In this document: positions 10,776-19,428 of the stretch, piece after piece
How positions within the stretch are numbered: the stretch's first letter is position 1
How the letters are laid out: each line of letters begins with the position of its first letter
Assembly: GCF_011040385.1 (NCBI RefSeq)
Contig: NZ_JAAIKB010000003.1
Span: forward strand, 62,001 to 126,000
Source of the DNA: Falsiroseomonas algicola
GTDB taxonomy: Bacteria; Pseudomonadota; Alphaproteobacteria; Acetobacterales; Acetobacteraceae
Length of the DNA stretch: 64,000 nt
Direction of reading: 5' to 3'
Made by a program: the position numbers and the translations under genes
The notes under the pieces: model-generated
Told to the model about the DNA's origin: nothing
The model's input: the letters and a program-made list of their open reading frames with translations, nothing else
Databases searched by the model: none

Positions 10776-10804
10776 CCTATAAAGGGGGGGGCGCCCAGCG
10801 GCAA
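10776..10804 (-). promoter_or_regulatory. Predicted sigma-70 promoter for tkt-gap
   Basis: On the minus strand TTGCCG (10799-10804) is followed after 17 bases by TATAGG (10776-10781). This is the only AT-containing patch in a C-rich spacer and places transcription initiation near 10768, about 38 bases before the TTG start of tkt. It was identified by eye only. Confidence 0.5.
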
Positions 10805-10829
10805 CCGGCCAGGACAGCGGGGCTGGCCG

Positions 10830-11906
10830 TCAGGGCACGAAGACCAGGAACAGCCAGGCGAGGCCGAGGGTCAGATGCACGGCGCCCTGCAGCACGGTGG
10901 TGCGGCCGGCGCCGAGCGTCAGGATGGAGACCATGAAGGTCGCGGCCAGCAGCACCATGCCGGAGGGGGCGAGGCCCAGCACCAGGGGCTTGCCCAGCAC
11001 CAGCGCCAGCACGACGACGCAGGGCACGGTCAGCCCGATGCAGGCGAGGACGGAGCCGAGCGCCAGGTTCAGCGCGGTCTGCAGCCGGTTGGCGCGCGCC
11101 GCGCGGATGGCGGCGACGGATTCGGGCATCAGGATGAGGCAGGCGATGACCACGCCGACGGCCGCCGCCGGCGCACCGACCGCATCCAGCCCCGCGGTCA
11201 CCGCGGGGGTGAGCGACTTCGCCAGCAGCACCACGGCGACGAGGGAGGCGCAGAGCAGCGCCAGCGCGATCCAGGTGTCGCGCAGCGAGGGCGGCGCGGC
11301 ATGGGCGCCTTCGCTGTCATCCTCCGGCAGGAAGTAGTCGCGGTGGCGCAGCGTCTGGACGAAGACGAAGACGGTGTAGAGGCCGAAGGCGGCGAGGCCC
11401 ACGAAGACCATCTGCGGAGCGGTCAGCAGCGGGCCATCCGCGCTGACCGTCGTGTTGGGCAGCACCAGCACCAGCGTCGCCAGCACGACGATGACGGAAA
11501 GGAAGGCGGAGGCGCTGCGGGCCTGGAAACCCTGTTCGTGGTGCCGCGCGCCGCCGAGCAGCAGGCAGAGCCCGACCAGCAGGTTGAGCACGATCATCAC
11601 CGCGGCGAAGAGCGTGTCCCGCGCCAGGGCGGACTGCCCCTCGGGGTCGGAGATCATGAGGGAGAGGATGAGCGCGACCTCGATCACCGTCACGGCGATG
11701 GCGAGGATGAGGGTGCCGAAAGGCTCGCCGACGCGGGCGGCCACGACCTCGGCATGGTGGACGGCGGCGAAGACGGTGCCGCCGAGGACGGCCGCCATGG
11801 GCAGCGCGACCCAGCCGCCGGCGCCGAAGAAGGCGGCCAGCAGGCCGCCGGCGGCGAGGGGGAAGATCCAGGACCAGGCGGGGATCGGGGCGTGGGAGGA
11901 GGCCAT
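10830..11906 (-). CDS. chaA: ChaA-type calcium/sodium:proton antiporter
   Basis: A 358-residue inner-membrane protein with about eleven hydrophobic helices, of the Ca2+/cation antiporter superfamily. The first conserved repeat reads HHAEVVAARVGEPFGTLILA then VTVIEVALILSLM, with the acidic residues that bind cation; the second repeat contains CLILMPESVAAIRAARANRLQ followed by NLALGSVLACIGLTVP. This pattern is typical of ChaA, which exports Ca2+ or Na+/K+ against protons at alkaline pH. The cytoplasmic loop DYFLPEDDSEGAHAAPP separates the halves. The ATG at 11906 is the only early start. Its neighbours are unrelated. Ion preference is inferred from the family. Confidence 0.85.
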   Translation of the reverse strand: MASSHAPIPAWSWIFPLAAGGLLAAFFGAGGWVALPMAAVLGGTVFAAVHHAEVVAARVGEPFGTLILAIAVTVIEVALILSLMISDPEGQSALARDTLFAAVMIVLNLLVGLCLLLGGARHHEQGFQARSASAFLSVIVVLATLVLVLPNTTVSADGPLLTAPQMVFVGLAAFGLYTVFVFVQTLRHRDYFLPEDDSEGAHAAPPSLRDTWIALALLCASLVAVVLLAKSLTPAVTAGLDAVGAPAAAVGVVIACLILMPESVAAIRAARANRLQTALNLALGSVLACIGLTVPCVVVLALVLGKPLVLGLAPSGMVLLAATFMVSILTLGAGRTTVLQGAVHLTLGLAWLFLVFVP

Positions 11907-11945
11907 GCCGCCCCTGTGAAGGACCGTACCCGGAATGACAACCCT

Positions 11946-12971
11946 TCAGCGCATCAGGCCGCGGCGTTCCAGCCAGGTGTTGATGCGCGCGGCGACGTCG
12001 TCGCTGTTGGTGTCCATCATGATCATGTGGCTGTTGCCGCGCACGCCCTCCGCCGGCATGTCGAGCGTGTCGGCCGTGCCGCCTGCCGTGCGGATCTGCG
12101 CCTGCCAGCGGTCGATATTGGCGCGGATCCGCTGCCAGAAGGGGTTGTCGGCGGTGTAGTCGCCCCAGACGACGAGGTGCGGGATGTCCTTCAGCGCGGC
12201 GGCGTCCTGGCTTTCGGGCGGCGCGCCGGAGGGTTCGACGGCGATGACGGCGCGGACCTTGTCGGGCGCGTTCAGCGCGGCGCGGAAGCCGAAATTGCCG
12301 CCCTGGCTGTGCACCAGCAGCACGCAGGGGCAGATCTGCTGCACCAGCGCGTCATAGCCCGCCTGGATCTGGCGGTCCGTCGTCACCCAGCGCGGCACCG
12401 CCTGCATCATGAACTGGTTCCAGGCGCCGGTCGGGAAGCGGCTGTCGGGGAAGGCGCGGCGCTGGGCAGGGTCGATGTTCCAGCCATCGGCGGGCCCGAT
12501 GCGGAAGAGGCCCCAGCCTTCGCCCATGGTGCGGAAGACGGGTTCGCCCTGGAACACCTGGGGGAAGCGCGCCCAGCCGGAGCGGCCGCGTTCCACCGCA
12601 TCCGTCACGAAGACGTCGTGGCCGGCGCGGAGGAAGGCCATCTGCCAGCCCGGGCGGCCATCCGGCGTCGTCTCATACGTCACGCCGGTCAGGCCGCCGC
12701 CATGGGCGAGGATGATCGGGTAGCGCGCGCGGGGGTCCTGCAGGCGCACATACTGCGCGTACATCTGCTCGACCTGGAACTGGCCGTTGGGATTGATGCG
12801 CAGCGGCGGCGCGCCGGGGCTGAAGGTGATCTCCTGCTCCGGCAGGCCGCTGATCTCGGCGACGCGGCCGCCGACATGGAGGCTGCCGATCTCCCGCACC
12901 TGGAGGGGCTGCGCGGTGGCCGCGCTGGCCAGCGTGACGGATAGCAGCGTGGCGATGGCGATGCGACGCAT
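11946..12971 (-). CDS. Secreted alpha/beta-hydrolase (esterase-like)
   Basis: A 341-residue protein with a signal peptide (MRRIAIATLLSVTLASAATAQ), so probably periplasmic. The hydrolase core contains the oxyanion region PIILAHGGGLTG (near 90), the nucleophile elbow LLVHSQGGNFGF (Ser near 220) and a C-terminal HMIMMDTNSDDVA that supplies the likely catalytic His. The elbow reads V-H-S-Q-G, lacking the first Gly of the usual GxSxG, as some esterases do. Related proteins are annotated as esterases or alpha/beta hydrolases without a defined substrate. It is divergent from the VIT-family gene, with about 97 bases between the starts. Confidence 0.8.
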   Translation of the reverse strand: MRRIAIATLLSVTLASAATAQPLQVREIGSLHVGGRVAEISGLPEQEITFSPGAPPLRINPNGQFQVEQMYAQYVRLQDPRARYPIILAHGGGLTGVTYETTPDGRPGWQMAFLRAGHDVFVTDAVERGRSGWARFPQVFQGEPVFRTMGEGWGLFRIGPADGWNIDPAQRRAFPDSRFPTGAWNQFMMQAVPRWVTTDRQIQAGYDALVQQICPCVLLVHSQGGNFGFRAALNAPDKVRAVIAVEPSGAPPESQDAAALKDIPHLVVWGDYTADNPFWQRIRANIDRWQAQIRTAGGTADTLDMPAEGVRGNSHMIMMDTNSDDVAARINTWLERRGLMR

Positions 12972-13068
12972 TTGCAGTTCCCTCCTCAGGATTCTTCAAC
13001 CATGCCATCACCGCGCGGTGTCCCGGAAGGACGTGACGCGGGGCGGCGCGGGCCTGTAGTGTCGGCCC

Positions 13069-13818
13069 ATGCAGGATGTCCTGACCACCCCCGTTCTCGC
13101 GGAGCCGTCGCGCGACGGCCTGCCCCCGATGCCGCCGGGTCCGCCGCATGAGGAGCGCCATTTCGCCGAGGCCGGCGCGGGGCGGGACCTGGTGCTGGGG
13201 GCGTCGCAGGGGATCGCCCTGCCCTTCGCGCTGTCGGCGGCGCTGGTCGGGGCGGGGGCGGCGCCGGGCGTCATCGTCACGGCCGGTCTTGCCGCTGTCG
13301 TCGCATCCTCCGTCGCGGCCGGGCTCGGCCGATGGGCGGAGGCGCGGGAGGAGGCGGCGCATTACGCGCTGGAGCGGCGGCGGGAGGAGGAGGAGAGCCA
13401 GCTCTACCCCGACCGGGAGCGGTGGGAGGTGGCGGCGATCCTGCACCGCTATGGCGTGAAGGGCGATGTGCTGCGCCAGTCGGTCGAGGCCATCGCGGCC
13501 GATCGCCGGAAGTGGGTCGACTTCATGATGCGGTTCGAGTTGGACCTCAGCGAGCCCGACCCGCATCGCGCCGCGCGGTCGGCGGCCCTGACGGTGGTGG
13601 CGGGCATCGGCGCCGGCTTGGTGCCGTTGCTGCCCTTCCTGGTGTCGGGACGGCCGCTGGTGGTTTCCGCGGTGGTGACCGCGCTTGCCCTGCTGGTGTT
13701 GGGCGCCGTGAGGGCCCAGGCGAAGGGCCTGTCGGCTACCGGCGGCGCGCTTTCCGCGCTGGGTGTCGGTGCGGCTGCCGCTGCCGCCGCCTGGTTTGTC
13801 GGTCGTCTGGTCGCGTAG
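13069..13818 (+). CDS. VIT1/CCC1-family membrane protein
   Basis: A 249-residue inner-membrane protein resembling vacuolar-iron-transporter-family proteins, which move Fe2+ or Mn2+. After a soluble N-terminus, HFAEAGAGRDLVLGASQGIALPFALSAAL matches the first conserved helix with its D-x-x-x-G-x-x-x-G/A pattern. A charged cytoplasmic segment (about residues 95-160: REEAAHYALERRREEEES onward) corresponds to the metal-binding domain, rich in Glu, and three more hydrophobic helices follow. Metal transport is inferred from the family. The ATG at 13069 starts directly after a divergent promoter region. Confidence 0.8.
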   Translation: MQDVLTTPVLAEPSRDGLPPMPPGPPHEERHFAEAGAGRDLVLGASQGIALPFALSAALVGAGAAPGVIVTAGLAAVVASSVAAGLGRWAEAREEAAHYALERRREEEESQLYPDRERWEVAAILHRYGVKGDVLRQSVEAIAADRRKWVDFMMRFELDLSEPDPHRAARSAALTVVAGIGAGLVPLLPFLVSGRPLVVSAVVTALALLVLGAVRAQAKGLSATGGALSALGVGAAAAAAAWFVGRLVA

Positions 13819-13892
13819 CGCCAGAACCTCGCGGTCCAGGGTCCCGCCGGACCCTGGCGGGGGGTGCAGGGGGGCAGGGCCCCCCTGCGGCC

Positions 13893-15599
13893 TCAGTTCG
13901 CCGCCGGCGCCGTCTCCCGCAGCCGCCGCTCGGCCTCCGCGATGGATTGCTGCAGCCGCGCGAGCGTCGCCTCCGCCTGGCTCACCGCCGGGCGCAGTTC
14001 GGACAGCCGCGCTTCCGTGGCGCGTAGCTGCTGTTCGGCCTGCTGCTGCGCCGTGCGCTGGCGCGCCACCGCGGCTTCGGCCTGGCGGGCCTGGTCGGCC
14101 AGGGTGGCGGCGCGGCGTTCGGCGGCGGTGACGTCATTCGCCACGGCACTGGCGCGCTGCGTCGCCTGCTCGATGGCGGTGCGGCGCTCGGCGAGGGTGG
14201 CTTCCGCCTGGCGCGCCTGTGTGGAGAGGGCGGCGGCCTGCTGCTCGGCTTCCGTCACGCGGCGGCGGCGCTCCTCCAGCGCTGCATCGGCCTGCTGCGC
14301 CTGCTCGCGCAGTGCGGCCAGGCGCTGTTCCTGTTCCTGCGTGCTGGCAGCGAGGGTCTGCAGGCGCTGGTCGGCGGCGGTGGCGCGGGTGGCCTGTTCC
14401 GCCTGGCGGGCTTCCGCCTGCTGGGCGGCGCTGGCGGCTTCGTCGCGCGCCGCGGTCAGGCGCGTAACCTCCGCCTGGGCGCGTTCGGCGGCCTGGCGAC
14501 GTTCGTCCCGCTGCTGTTCCGCCTGCTGGGTTTCCGCGCGCAGGGTGGCGAGGCGCGTCTGCGCCTCCCCGGCGGCGGCGGTGGCGCGGGCGATCTCGGC
14601 CTGGGTGGCGGCAAGGCGGCTGGCCGCCTGCTCCGCGCCCTGCGTCGCCTGGTCGAGGCGCGTCTGGGCTTCCGCCAGGGCGGCTCGGCGGGTGCCGAGA
14701 TCGGATTCGCGCAGCGCGACCTCATCATTCAGGCCGCGCAGGCGCTGTTCGGTGCTGGCGACGGCGGCTTCGCGCGTCGTCAGCGCTTCCTGCGCGCGGC
14801 CGGTCTCGGCGGTCAGGCTGGCGAGGCGCGCCTCGGCCGCCTGCACGCCGGCGGAGGCCTGGGCGAGGCGGGCTTCGAGGGCACGCAGCGCCTCTGCCGT
14901 GCTGTCGCGGCTGGCGGCGAGGCGGGTCTGCTCGGCCTCGGCGGCGCGGGCGGCTTCCGTGCGGCGGGCAAGTTCCTGCTCGGCGGACTGCACGCCCTGG
15001 GTCAGCTCGGCCAGGCGCGTCTCCGACTGGCCGATGCCGGCGGCAAGCTCGGTGGCCCGCGCCGTGGCGGCCTCGGCCTCCCGCGTCCGCGCCTCGAGGT
15101 CCGCGCGCAGCGCGGTGGTGCGCTGCTCGGCCTCCGCGCGGGCGGCTTCCGCCTGGGTGCGGGCAGCCTCGGCCTGCTGGGCGCGGGTGCGGATGGCGGC
15201 GAGGTCGCCATTGGCGCGGCGTTCCTCCGCCAGGTTGCTTTCCAGCGCGATGCGCCGTTCCTCGATGCCGCGGGCGCGGGCATTGGCTTCGCGGATATCG
15301 CCGCCACGGCTGATGGCGGAGACCCATCCGACCAAGGCGAGGAGGAGGAGGAGGGCGGTGGCGATCTGCGCCGGGCGCGGCCACTGCATCGGGTTCAGCG
15401 TTGAATTCATGGTGGGTCGTCGCTCACTGCTGCTCGGGGCTGATGAGGCCGGGGCGGAAGAAGCCACCGGCGGCGCAATCGTGCCACTCACGGAAAGGGT
15501 GGCGCCCTTCACGGTTTCGGCAGGGCGCGCCGGCGTGGCGGGCTTCCCCGGGGAGCGCGGGGGACGCGGCGGGGTTCCCCGCCTTCCACGGGACGCCAT
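13893..15599 (-). CDS. Membrane-anchored long coiled-coil protein
   Basis: A 568-residue protein with a basic/proline-rich N-terminal tail, one hydrophobic helix (IATALLLLLALVGWV), and then about 480 residues of almost uninterrupted Ala/Glu/Gln/Arg heptads (repeats such as ARTQAEAARAEAEQRT, RLAATQAEIARATAAA) ending APAAN. It is probably a single-pass protein with a rod-like domain outside the membrane. No enzymatic domain is seen. Start: ATG at 15599 overlaps the carbamoylase stop as TGATG, which favours coupling; an alternative ATG at 15410 (MNSTLNPMQWPRPAQ) would put the helix near the N-terminus and give 505 residues. Similarity to SMC/TolA-like rods is compositional only. Confidence 0.65.
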   Translation of the reverse strand: MASRGRRGTPPRPPRSPGKPATPARPAETVKGATLSVSGTIAPPVASSAPASSAPSSSERRPTMNSTLNPMQWPRPAQIATALLLLLALVGWVSAISRGGDIREANARARGIEERRIALESNLAEERRANGDLAAIRTRAQQAEAARTQAEAARAEAEQRTTALRADLEARTREAEAATARATELAAGIGQSETRLAELTQGVQSAEQELARRTEAARAAEAEQTRLAASRDSTAEALRALEARLAQASAGVQAAEARLASLTAETGRAQEALTTREAAVASTEQRLRGLNDEVALRESDLGTRRAALAEAQTRLDQATQGAEQAASRLAATQAEIARATAAAGEAQTRLATLRAETQQAEQQRDERRQAAERAQAEVTRLTAARDEAASAAQQAEARQAEQATRATAADQRLQTLAASTQEQEQRLAALREQAQQADAALEERRRRVTEAEQQAAALSTQARQAEATLAERRTAIEQATQRASAVANDVTAAERRAATLADQARQAEAAVARQRTAQQQAEQQLRATEARLSELRPAVSQAEATLARLQQSIAEAERRLRETAPAAN

Positions 15600-16840
15600 C
15601 AGACGAGGCTCCGATTGGCGCGGGCGACGACCGCGTCGAACAGCACCTGGCAACCGGCCTCGGCCTCCTCGGGCTCGATGCTCTCGGCCTCGTTGTGGGA
15701 GAGGCCGTCCTTGCAGGGGGTGAAGATCATGGCGGCGGGCATCCTGCGGGCGACATAGACGGCATCATGCCCGGCGCCGGAGACGATGCGGCGGGCGGGC
15801 TGGCCAAGGCGCCGGGCGGCGGCCTCCACCAGCGCGACGCATTCGGCATCGAAGGGCTGGGCATCGTAGTGGAGCACGGGGGTGAGGGTGAGGGTGCAGC
15901 CGGTGGCGGCGATGGCCTCCGCCGCGAGGGCGGGGAAGTCCCGCGCCAGGGCGGCGATGGCGGCGCTGTCGGGGTGGCGGAACTCCACGCTGAAGGCGAC
16001 CTCGCCCGGGATGACGTTGCGGCTGTTGGGCTCGACCTTGAGAAAGCCGACGGTGCCGCGGCCGTCCTCGCCGTGCTCGCGCATCAGGCGGTCCACCAGG
16101 GTGATGATCTGCGCGGCGGCGACCAGCGCGTCGCGCCGCGCATCGGGGGGCGTGGTGCCGGCATGGGCGTCCTGGCCGGTGATGCGGGCATCCCACCAGA
16201 CCTGCGCCTGCGCGCCGGTGACGATGCCGATGCGGGCGCCGGCCCGTTCCAGGATCGGGCCCTGTTCGATGTGCAGCTCGAAATAGCTGTCGGCGGGGAA
16301 GGGGGCGGCGGGTTCCGCGCCCTGGTAGCCGATGTCCTTGAGGGCGGATTCGACCGTGACGCCCTCGATGTCCGTGAGGGCGTAGCTGCGCTCGATCGGG
16401 TAGACGCCCGCCCAGGTGCCGCTGCCCATCAGGCTGAGGCCGAAGCGGCTGCCTTCCTCATCGGTCCAGTTCACCAGTTCCAGCGGCGCTTCCGTGGTGA
16501 TGCCGAGGTCGTTCAGCGTGCGCATCACCTCCAGCCCCGCCACCACGCCGAGTGCGCCGTCGAACTTCCCGCCCGAGGGCTGGCTGTCGAGGTGGGAGCC
16601 GAAGAGGACTGGCAGGCGGCTGGGGTCGCGGCCTTCGCGCCGGGCGAACATGTTGCCGATGGCGTCCACGCGGACGGCCAGGCCGAGGCTCTCGCATTGG
16701 GCGCGGAAATCGTCGCGCGCGGCCTTGTCGATGGTGGTCAGCGTCAGGCGGCGGACACCGCCCTTCTGCGTGGCGCCGTGCCGCGCCATGGCCATCAGGC
16801 TGTCCCAGAGCCGGACGCCGTCGATCCGCTGGTTGCTCAT
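15599..16840 (-). CDS. M20-family N-carbamoyl-amino-acid hydrolase (hydantoinase/carbamoylase)
   Basis: A 413-residue zinc-dependent amidohydrolase of the AmaB/HyuC/allantoate amidohydrolase group, which removes carbamoyl groups from N-carbamoyl amino acids or ureido acids. Metal ligands are seen in FGSHLDSQPSGGKFDGALGV (His and Asp), VNWTDEEGSRFG (Glu pair) and ELHIEQGPILE; VWWDARITGQDAHAGTTP marks the dimerisation lid; SGAGHDAVYVAR supplies the last ligand. The start ATG at 16840 precedes MSNQRIDG. It is divergent from the class II aldolase, and its stop overlaps the start of the coiled-coil gene. Substrate (L-carbamoyl amino acid, beta-ureidopropionate or allantoate) cannot be separated by eye. 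Confidence 0.88.
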   Translation of the reverse strand: MSNQRIDGVRLWDSLMAMARHGATQKGGVRRLTLTTIDKAARDDFRAQCESLGLAVRVDAIGNMFARREGRDPSRLPVLFGSHLDSQPSGGKFDGALGVVAGLEVMRTLNDLGITTEAPLELVNWTDEEGSRFGLSLMGSGTWAGVYPIERSYALTDIEGVTVESALKDIGYQGAEPAAPFPADSYFELHIEQGPILERAGARIGIVTGAQAQVWWDARITGQDAHAGTTPPDARRDALVAAAQIITLVDRLMREHGEDGRGTVGFLKVEPNSRNVIPGEVAFSVEFRHPDSAAIAALARDFPALAAEAIAATGCTLTLTPVLHYDAQPFDAECVALVEAAARRLGQPARRIVSGAGHDAVYVARRMPAAMIFTPCKDGLSHNEAESIEPEEAEAGCQVLFDAVVARANRSLV

Positions 16841-16963
16841 GCCCACCCCCGCCGGTTGCGGGCGGGATGTGGCGCAAGGGGCGGCGCTTGGCCAGATGGC
16901 GCGGCCGGCTTGCGGGAAGCGGCGGGGCTTGCGATGCATGCGGACCCCGGTGGAGGAACACCC

Positions 16964-17752
16964 ATGGCCCATGCCCTTGGCGGCGCTTCGGCGCCCGCCG
17001 TGTTGCGCAACAGCGCGCTGGATGCGGATGCGGTGCGGCAGGCGCGGGTGGATCTGGCCGCCTGCTTCCGGATGGCCGCGCGGCTCGGCCTGCATGAGGG
17101 GATCTGCAACCACTTCTCCTTCGTGGTGCCGGGTCGCGACGACCTGTTCCTGGTGAACCCCTATGGCTGGGCCTTCAGCGAGGTGACGGCGTCCCGCCTG
17201 CTGATCTGCGACTTCGAGGGCAATGTGATCGCCGGCGACGGCGTGCCGGAGGCGACGGCCTTCTTCATCCATGCGCGCATCCACAAGAACGTGCCGCGCG
17301 CCAAGGCCGCCTTCCACACCCACATGCCGAACGCGACCGCGCTGGCCATGACGGAAGGGCCGCCGCTGCTCTTTGCCGGGCAGTCCGCGCTGAAGTTCTA
17401 CGGCCGCACCGTCGTGGACGAGGACTATAACGGCCTGGCGCTGGACACCGACGAGGGGGACCGCATCGCGGCTTCCATCGGTGATGCCGACATCGTCTTC
17501 ATGAAGAACCACGGCGTGATGGTGGTGGGGCCGACCATCGCGGAGGCCTGGGACGACCTCTACTACCTCGAGCGCGCGGCGGAGGCGCAGCGTCTCGCGC
17601 TCTCCACGGGCCGGCCGCTGAAGCAGGTGCGGCCCGACATCGCGGCCAAGACGGCAGCGCAGATGCGGGAAGGGGACCGGGAGAGCGCGCGGCTGGCGCT
17701 GGAAAGCGTGAAGCGCATCCTGTCCCGCGAGGAACCGGATTTCCTTGACTGA
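16964..17752 (+). CDS. Class II aldolase/adducin-family protein
   Basis: A 262-residue cytoplasmic protein of the class II aldolase fold, usually a Zn2+-dependent sugar-phosphate aldolase, epimerase or decarboxylase. It shows NHFSFVVPGRDDLFLVNPYG, the His pair HTHMPNATALAMTE and the third His in FMKNHGVMVVG, all expected zinc ligands, plus AWDDLYYLERAAEAQ. The start ATG at 16964 follows GGAGGA. Members annotated only as aldolases are often found beside amide or amino-acid catabolic genes, as with the divergent carbamoylase here. The substrate is unknown. Confidence 0.85.
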   Translation: MAHALGGASAPAVLRNSALDADAVRQARVDLAACFRMAARLGLHEGICNHFSFVVPGRDDLFLVNPYGWAFSEVTASRLLICDFEGNVIAGDGVPEATAFFIHARIHKNVPRAKAAFHTHMPNATALAMTEGPPLLFAGQSALKFYGRTVVDEDYNGLALDTDEGDRIAASIGDADIVFMKNHGVMVVGPTIAEAWDDLYYLERAAEAQRLALSTGRPLKQVRPDIAAKTAAQMREGDRESARLALESVKRILSREEPDFLD

Positions 17753-17811
17753 CACCACCCTGAGTTGCTGACCTTCGCCCGGGCCCCGCCAAGGGGGCCG
17801 GCGGAGGTCCC

Positions 17812-18486
17812 ATGACCCTCGGTGCCAGCATCACCCTGCCGTTCCCGCGCCAGGGCCGCATCGCGCTGGTGGTGCGCTACAAGCCGTCCCGCAACGTGCC
17901 GCCCCCGGGCGAAGGGCATGCGGATGTCATCATGCCCTCCGGCGCGCCGGTCGGCTTCTTCGTCGATGTGGCGACCGAAAGGCGAGGCACGCTGGGCTTC
18001 GACGTGCCGGGCCAGGTCTATGGCTATGCCGCCTTCGCCTCCTACCGGCCGGCCTATGTGAACCTGGCCGATGCCACGGCGGGGAACGTCGTCTCCGGCG
18101 TGCTGCTGATCCAGGCGACGGCGCGGGAGCAGGATCTGTTCCAGCGGGCCTGGCAGGCGATGCGCGCGCGGCCCGGCACCTTCACCATCGCGGGCTGGAA
18201 CTGCTCCAGCCACGCGGCCCTGGCCTTCCACCTGGCCGGGCTGGTGGGGCGGGAGATCCCGGGCCTGGATACGCCCGACAATTTGTTCCACGAACTGCGC
18301 CGTCGGCATGCCAGGCGCTGCGAGGACCATTACGGGTATCTCGGCTTCCTGCCCCGCGAATCCTCGGGCGATGAACTCGACCTGCATTGCGATGTCGGCA
18401 TCGACGCGGTGCGCGCGCCGGTCACCGGGCCGGTGCCGCCGCGGCGTCCGACCTCGGTCGGCGATGGGGCGCGGCCGGGGGCCTGA
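17812..18486 (+). CDS. Unknown protein, candidate permuted papain-like hydrolase
   Basis: A 224-residue protein without a signal peptide. I do not recognise a named family. Two features stand out: an early beta-type segment with His36 in EGHADVIMPSG, and a later Asn130-Cys131 in GWNCSSHAALAFHLAG at the start of a predicted helix, preceded by a helix (REQDLFQRAWQAMRARPG) and followed by PDNLFHEL. Circularly permuted NlpC/P60 or LRAT-like thiol hydrolases have this order: His first, Cys later, often after Asn. The fold call is inference. The C-terminal 30 residues are low complexity. A strong GGAGGT precedes the ATG. Flanks are unrelated genes. Confidence 0.6.
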   Translation: MTLGASITLPFPRQGRIALVVRYKPSRNVPPPGEGHADVIMPSGAPVGFFVDVATERRGTLGFDVPGQVYGYAAFASYRPAYVNLADATAGNVVSGVLLIQATAREQDLFQRAWQAMRARPGTFTIAGWNCSSHAALAFHLAGLVGREIPGLDTPDNLFHELRRRHARRCEDHYGYLGFLPRESSGDELDLHCDVGIDAVRAPVTGPVPPRRPTSVGDGARPGA

Positions 18487-18518
18487 CCGCGCGATCCAAT
18501 CCGGGCTAAGGGTGGTGG

Positions 18519-19409
18519 ATGCCGCCTGCCAGCCCCGTCGCGCGCCCGGACCCCGCCGGGCTGCTGCTGCTGCTCGCCACCGTCACGGGCTGGGGCTTCA
18601 ACTGGCCGGCGATGAAGCTGCTGCTGGTGGAGGTGCCGCCCTTTTCCATGCGCGTGGTCTGCGCGGTGGTGGGCATCGCGCTGCTGGCGGCGATCGCGAA
18701 GGCGTGGGGCGAGTCGCTGGCGGTGCCGCGCGGGCTCTGGCCGCGGCTGGTCGTGGCCTCGCTGCTCAACGTCACGGCCTGGATGGGCCTCGCCTCCTTC
18801 TCCCTGGTCTGGCTGGCGGCGGGGGAGGCGACGATCGTCTGCTACACCATGCCGGTCTGGGCCTCGATCTTCGCCTGGCTGGTGCTGGGGGAGAGGCTGA
18901 CGGCCAGGCGGCTGCTGGCGCTGGGCGTCGGGCTGACGGGCCTCGCCGTGCTGGTGCTGGCGCAGGGGGTGGAGGCGGGCATCGGCAAGCTGCCCGGGGT
19001 GGGGTTCGCGCTGGCGGGCGCCATCCTCTTCTCGCTGGGGACGGTGGTGACGAAGCGCTGGCCGCTGGGGCTGCCGCCGGCGTCTTCCGTGATCTGGCAG
19101 ATGGGGGTGGGGACGCTGCCGCTGCTGCTGGGGGCGCTGCTGGTGGAGCGGCCGGACTTCCCGGCGGTGACCACGCAGGGCTGGCTGCTGATCCTCTATG
19201 GCGGGGTCGGGCCGCTTGGGCTCTGCTACCTCGCCTGGTTCGGGGCGCTGAAGCGGCTGCCGGCCTCCGCGGCCGCGGCAGGGACGCTGCTGACGCCGGT
19301 GGTGGGGGTGGTGAGCGCGGCGCTGATCCTGGGGGAGCCGCTGGGGCTGCGGGAGGTCGCGGCGCTGTCGCTGACGGTGAGCGGGGTGGTGCTGGCGGTG
19401 CGGGGCTGA
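18519..19409 (+). CDS. EamA/DMT-family transporter
   Basis: A 296-residue inner-membrane protein with ten predicted helices in two EamA repeats, of the drug/metabolite transporter superfamily. The first repeat starts LLLLATVTGWGFNWPAMKLLL and carries ATIVCYTMPVWASIFAWLVLGERLT; the second has LIGG-like GGVGPLGLCYLAWFGALKRLP and ends TPVVGVVSAALILGEPLGLRE, the usual end-of-repeat P-x-x-x-GEP/GER pattern. Such proteins export or import amino acids, purines or other metabolites; specificity cannot be read. The ATG at 18519 follows a GGTGG context. The next gene begins 20 bases after its stop. Confidence 0.9.
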   Translation: MPPASPVARPDPAGLLLLLATVTGWGFNWPAMKLLLVEVPPFSMRVVCAVVGIALLAAIAKAWGESLAVPRGLWPRLVVASLLNVTAWMGLASFSLVWLAAGEATIVCYTMPVWASIFAWLVLGERLTARRLLALGVGLTGLAVLVLAQGVEAGIGKLPGVGFALAGAILFSLGTVVTKRWPLGLPPASSVIWQMGVGTLPLLLGALLVERPDFPAVTTQGWLLILYGGVGPLGLCYLAWFGALKRLPASAAAAGTLLTPVVGVVSAALILGEPLGLREVAALSLTVSGVVLAVRG

Positions 19410-19428
19410 TCGGGGCATTACCCGCCCC

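Noticed and set aside
9249-12944. A long plus-strand open frame over tkt and chaA
   Set aside because: Both minus-strand genes are well supported by motifs; this frame has no domains and is a shadow of GC-rich coding sequence.
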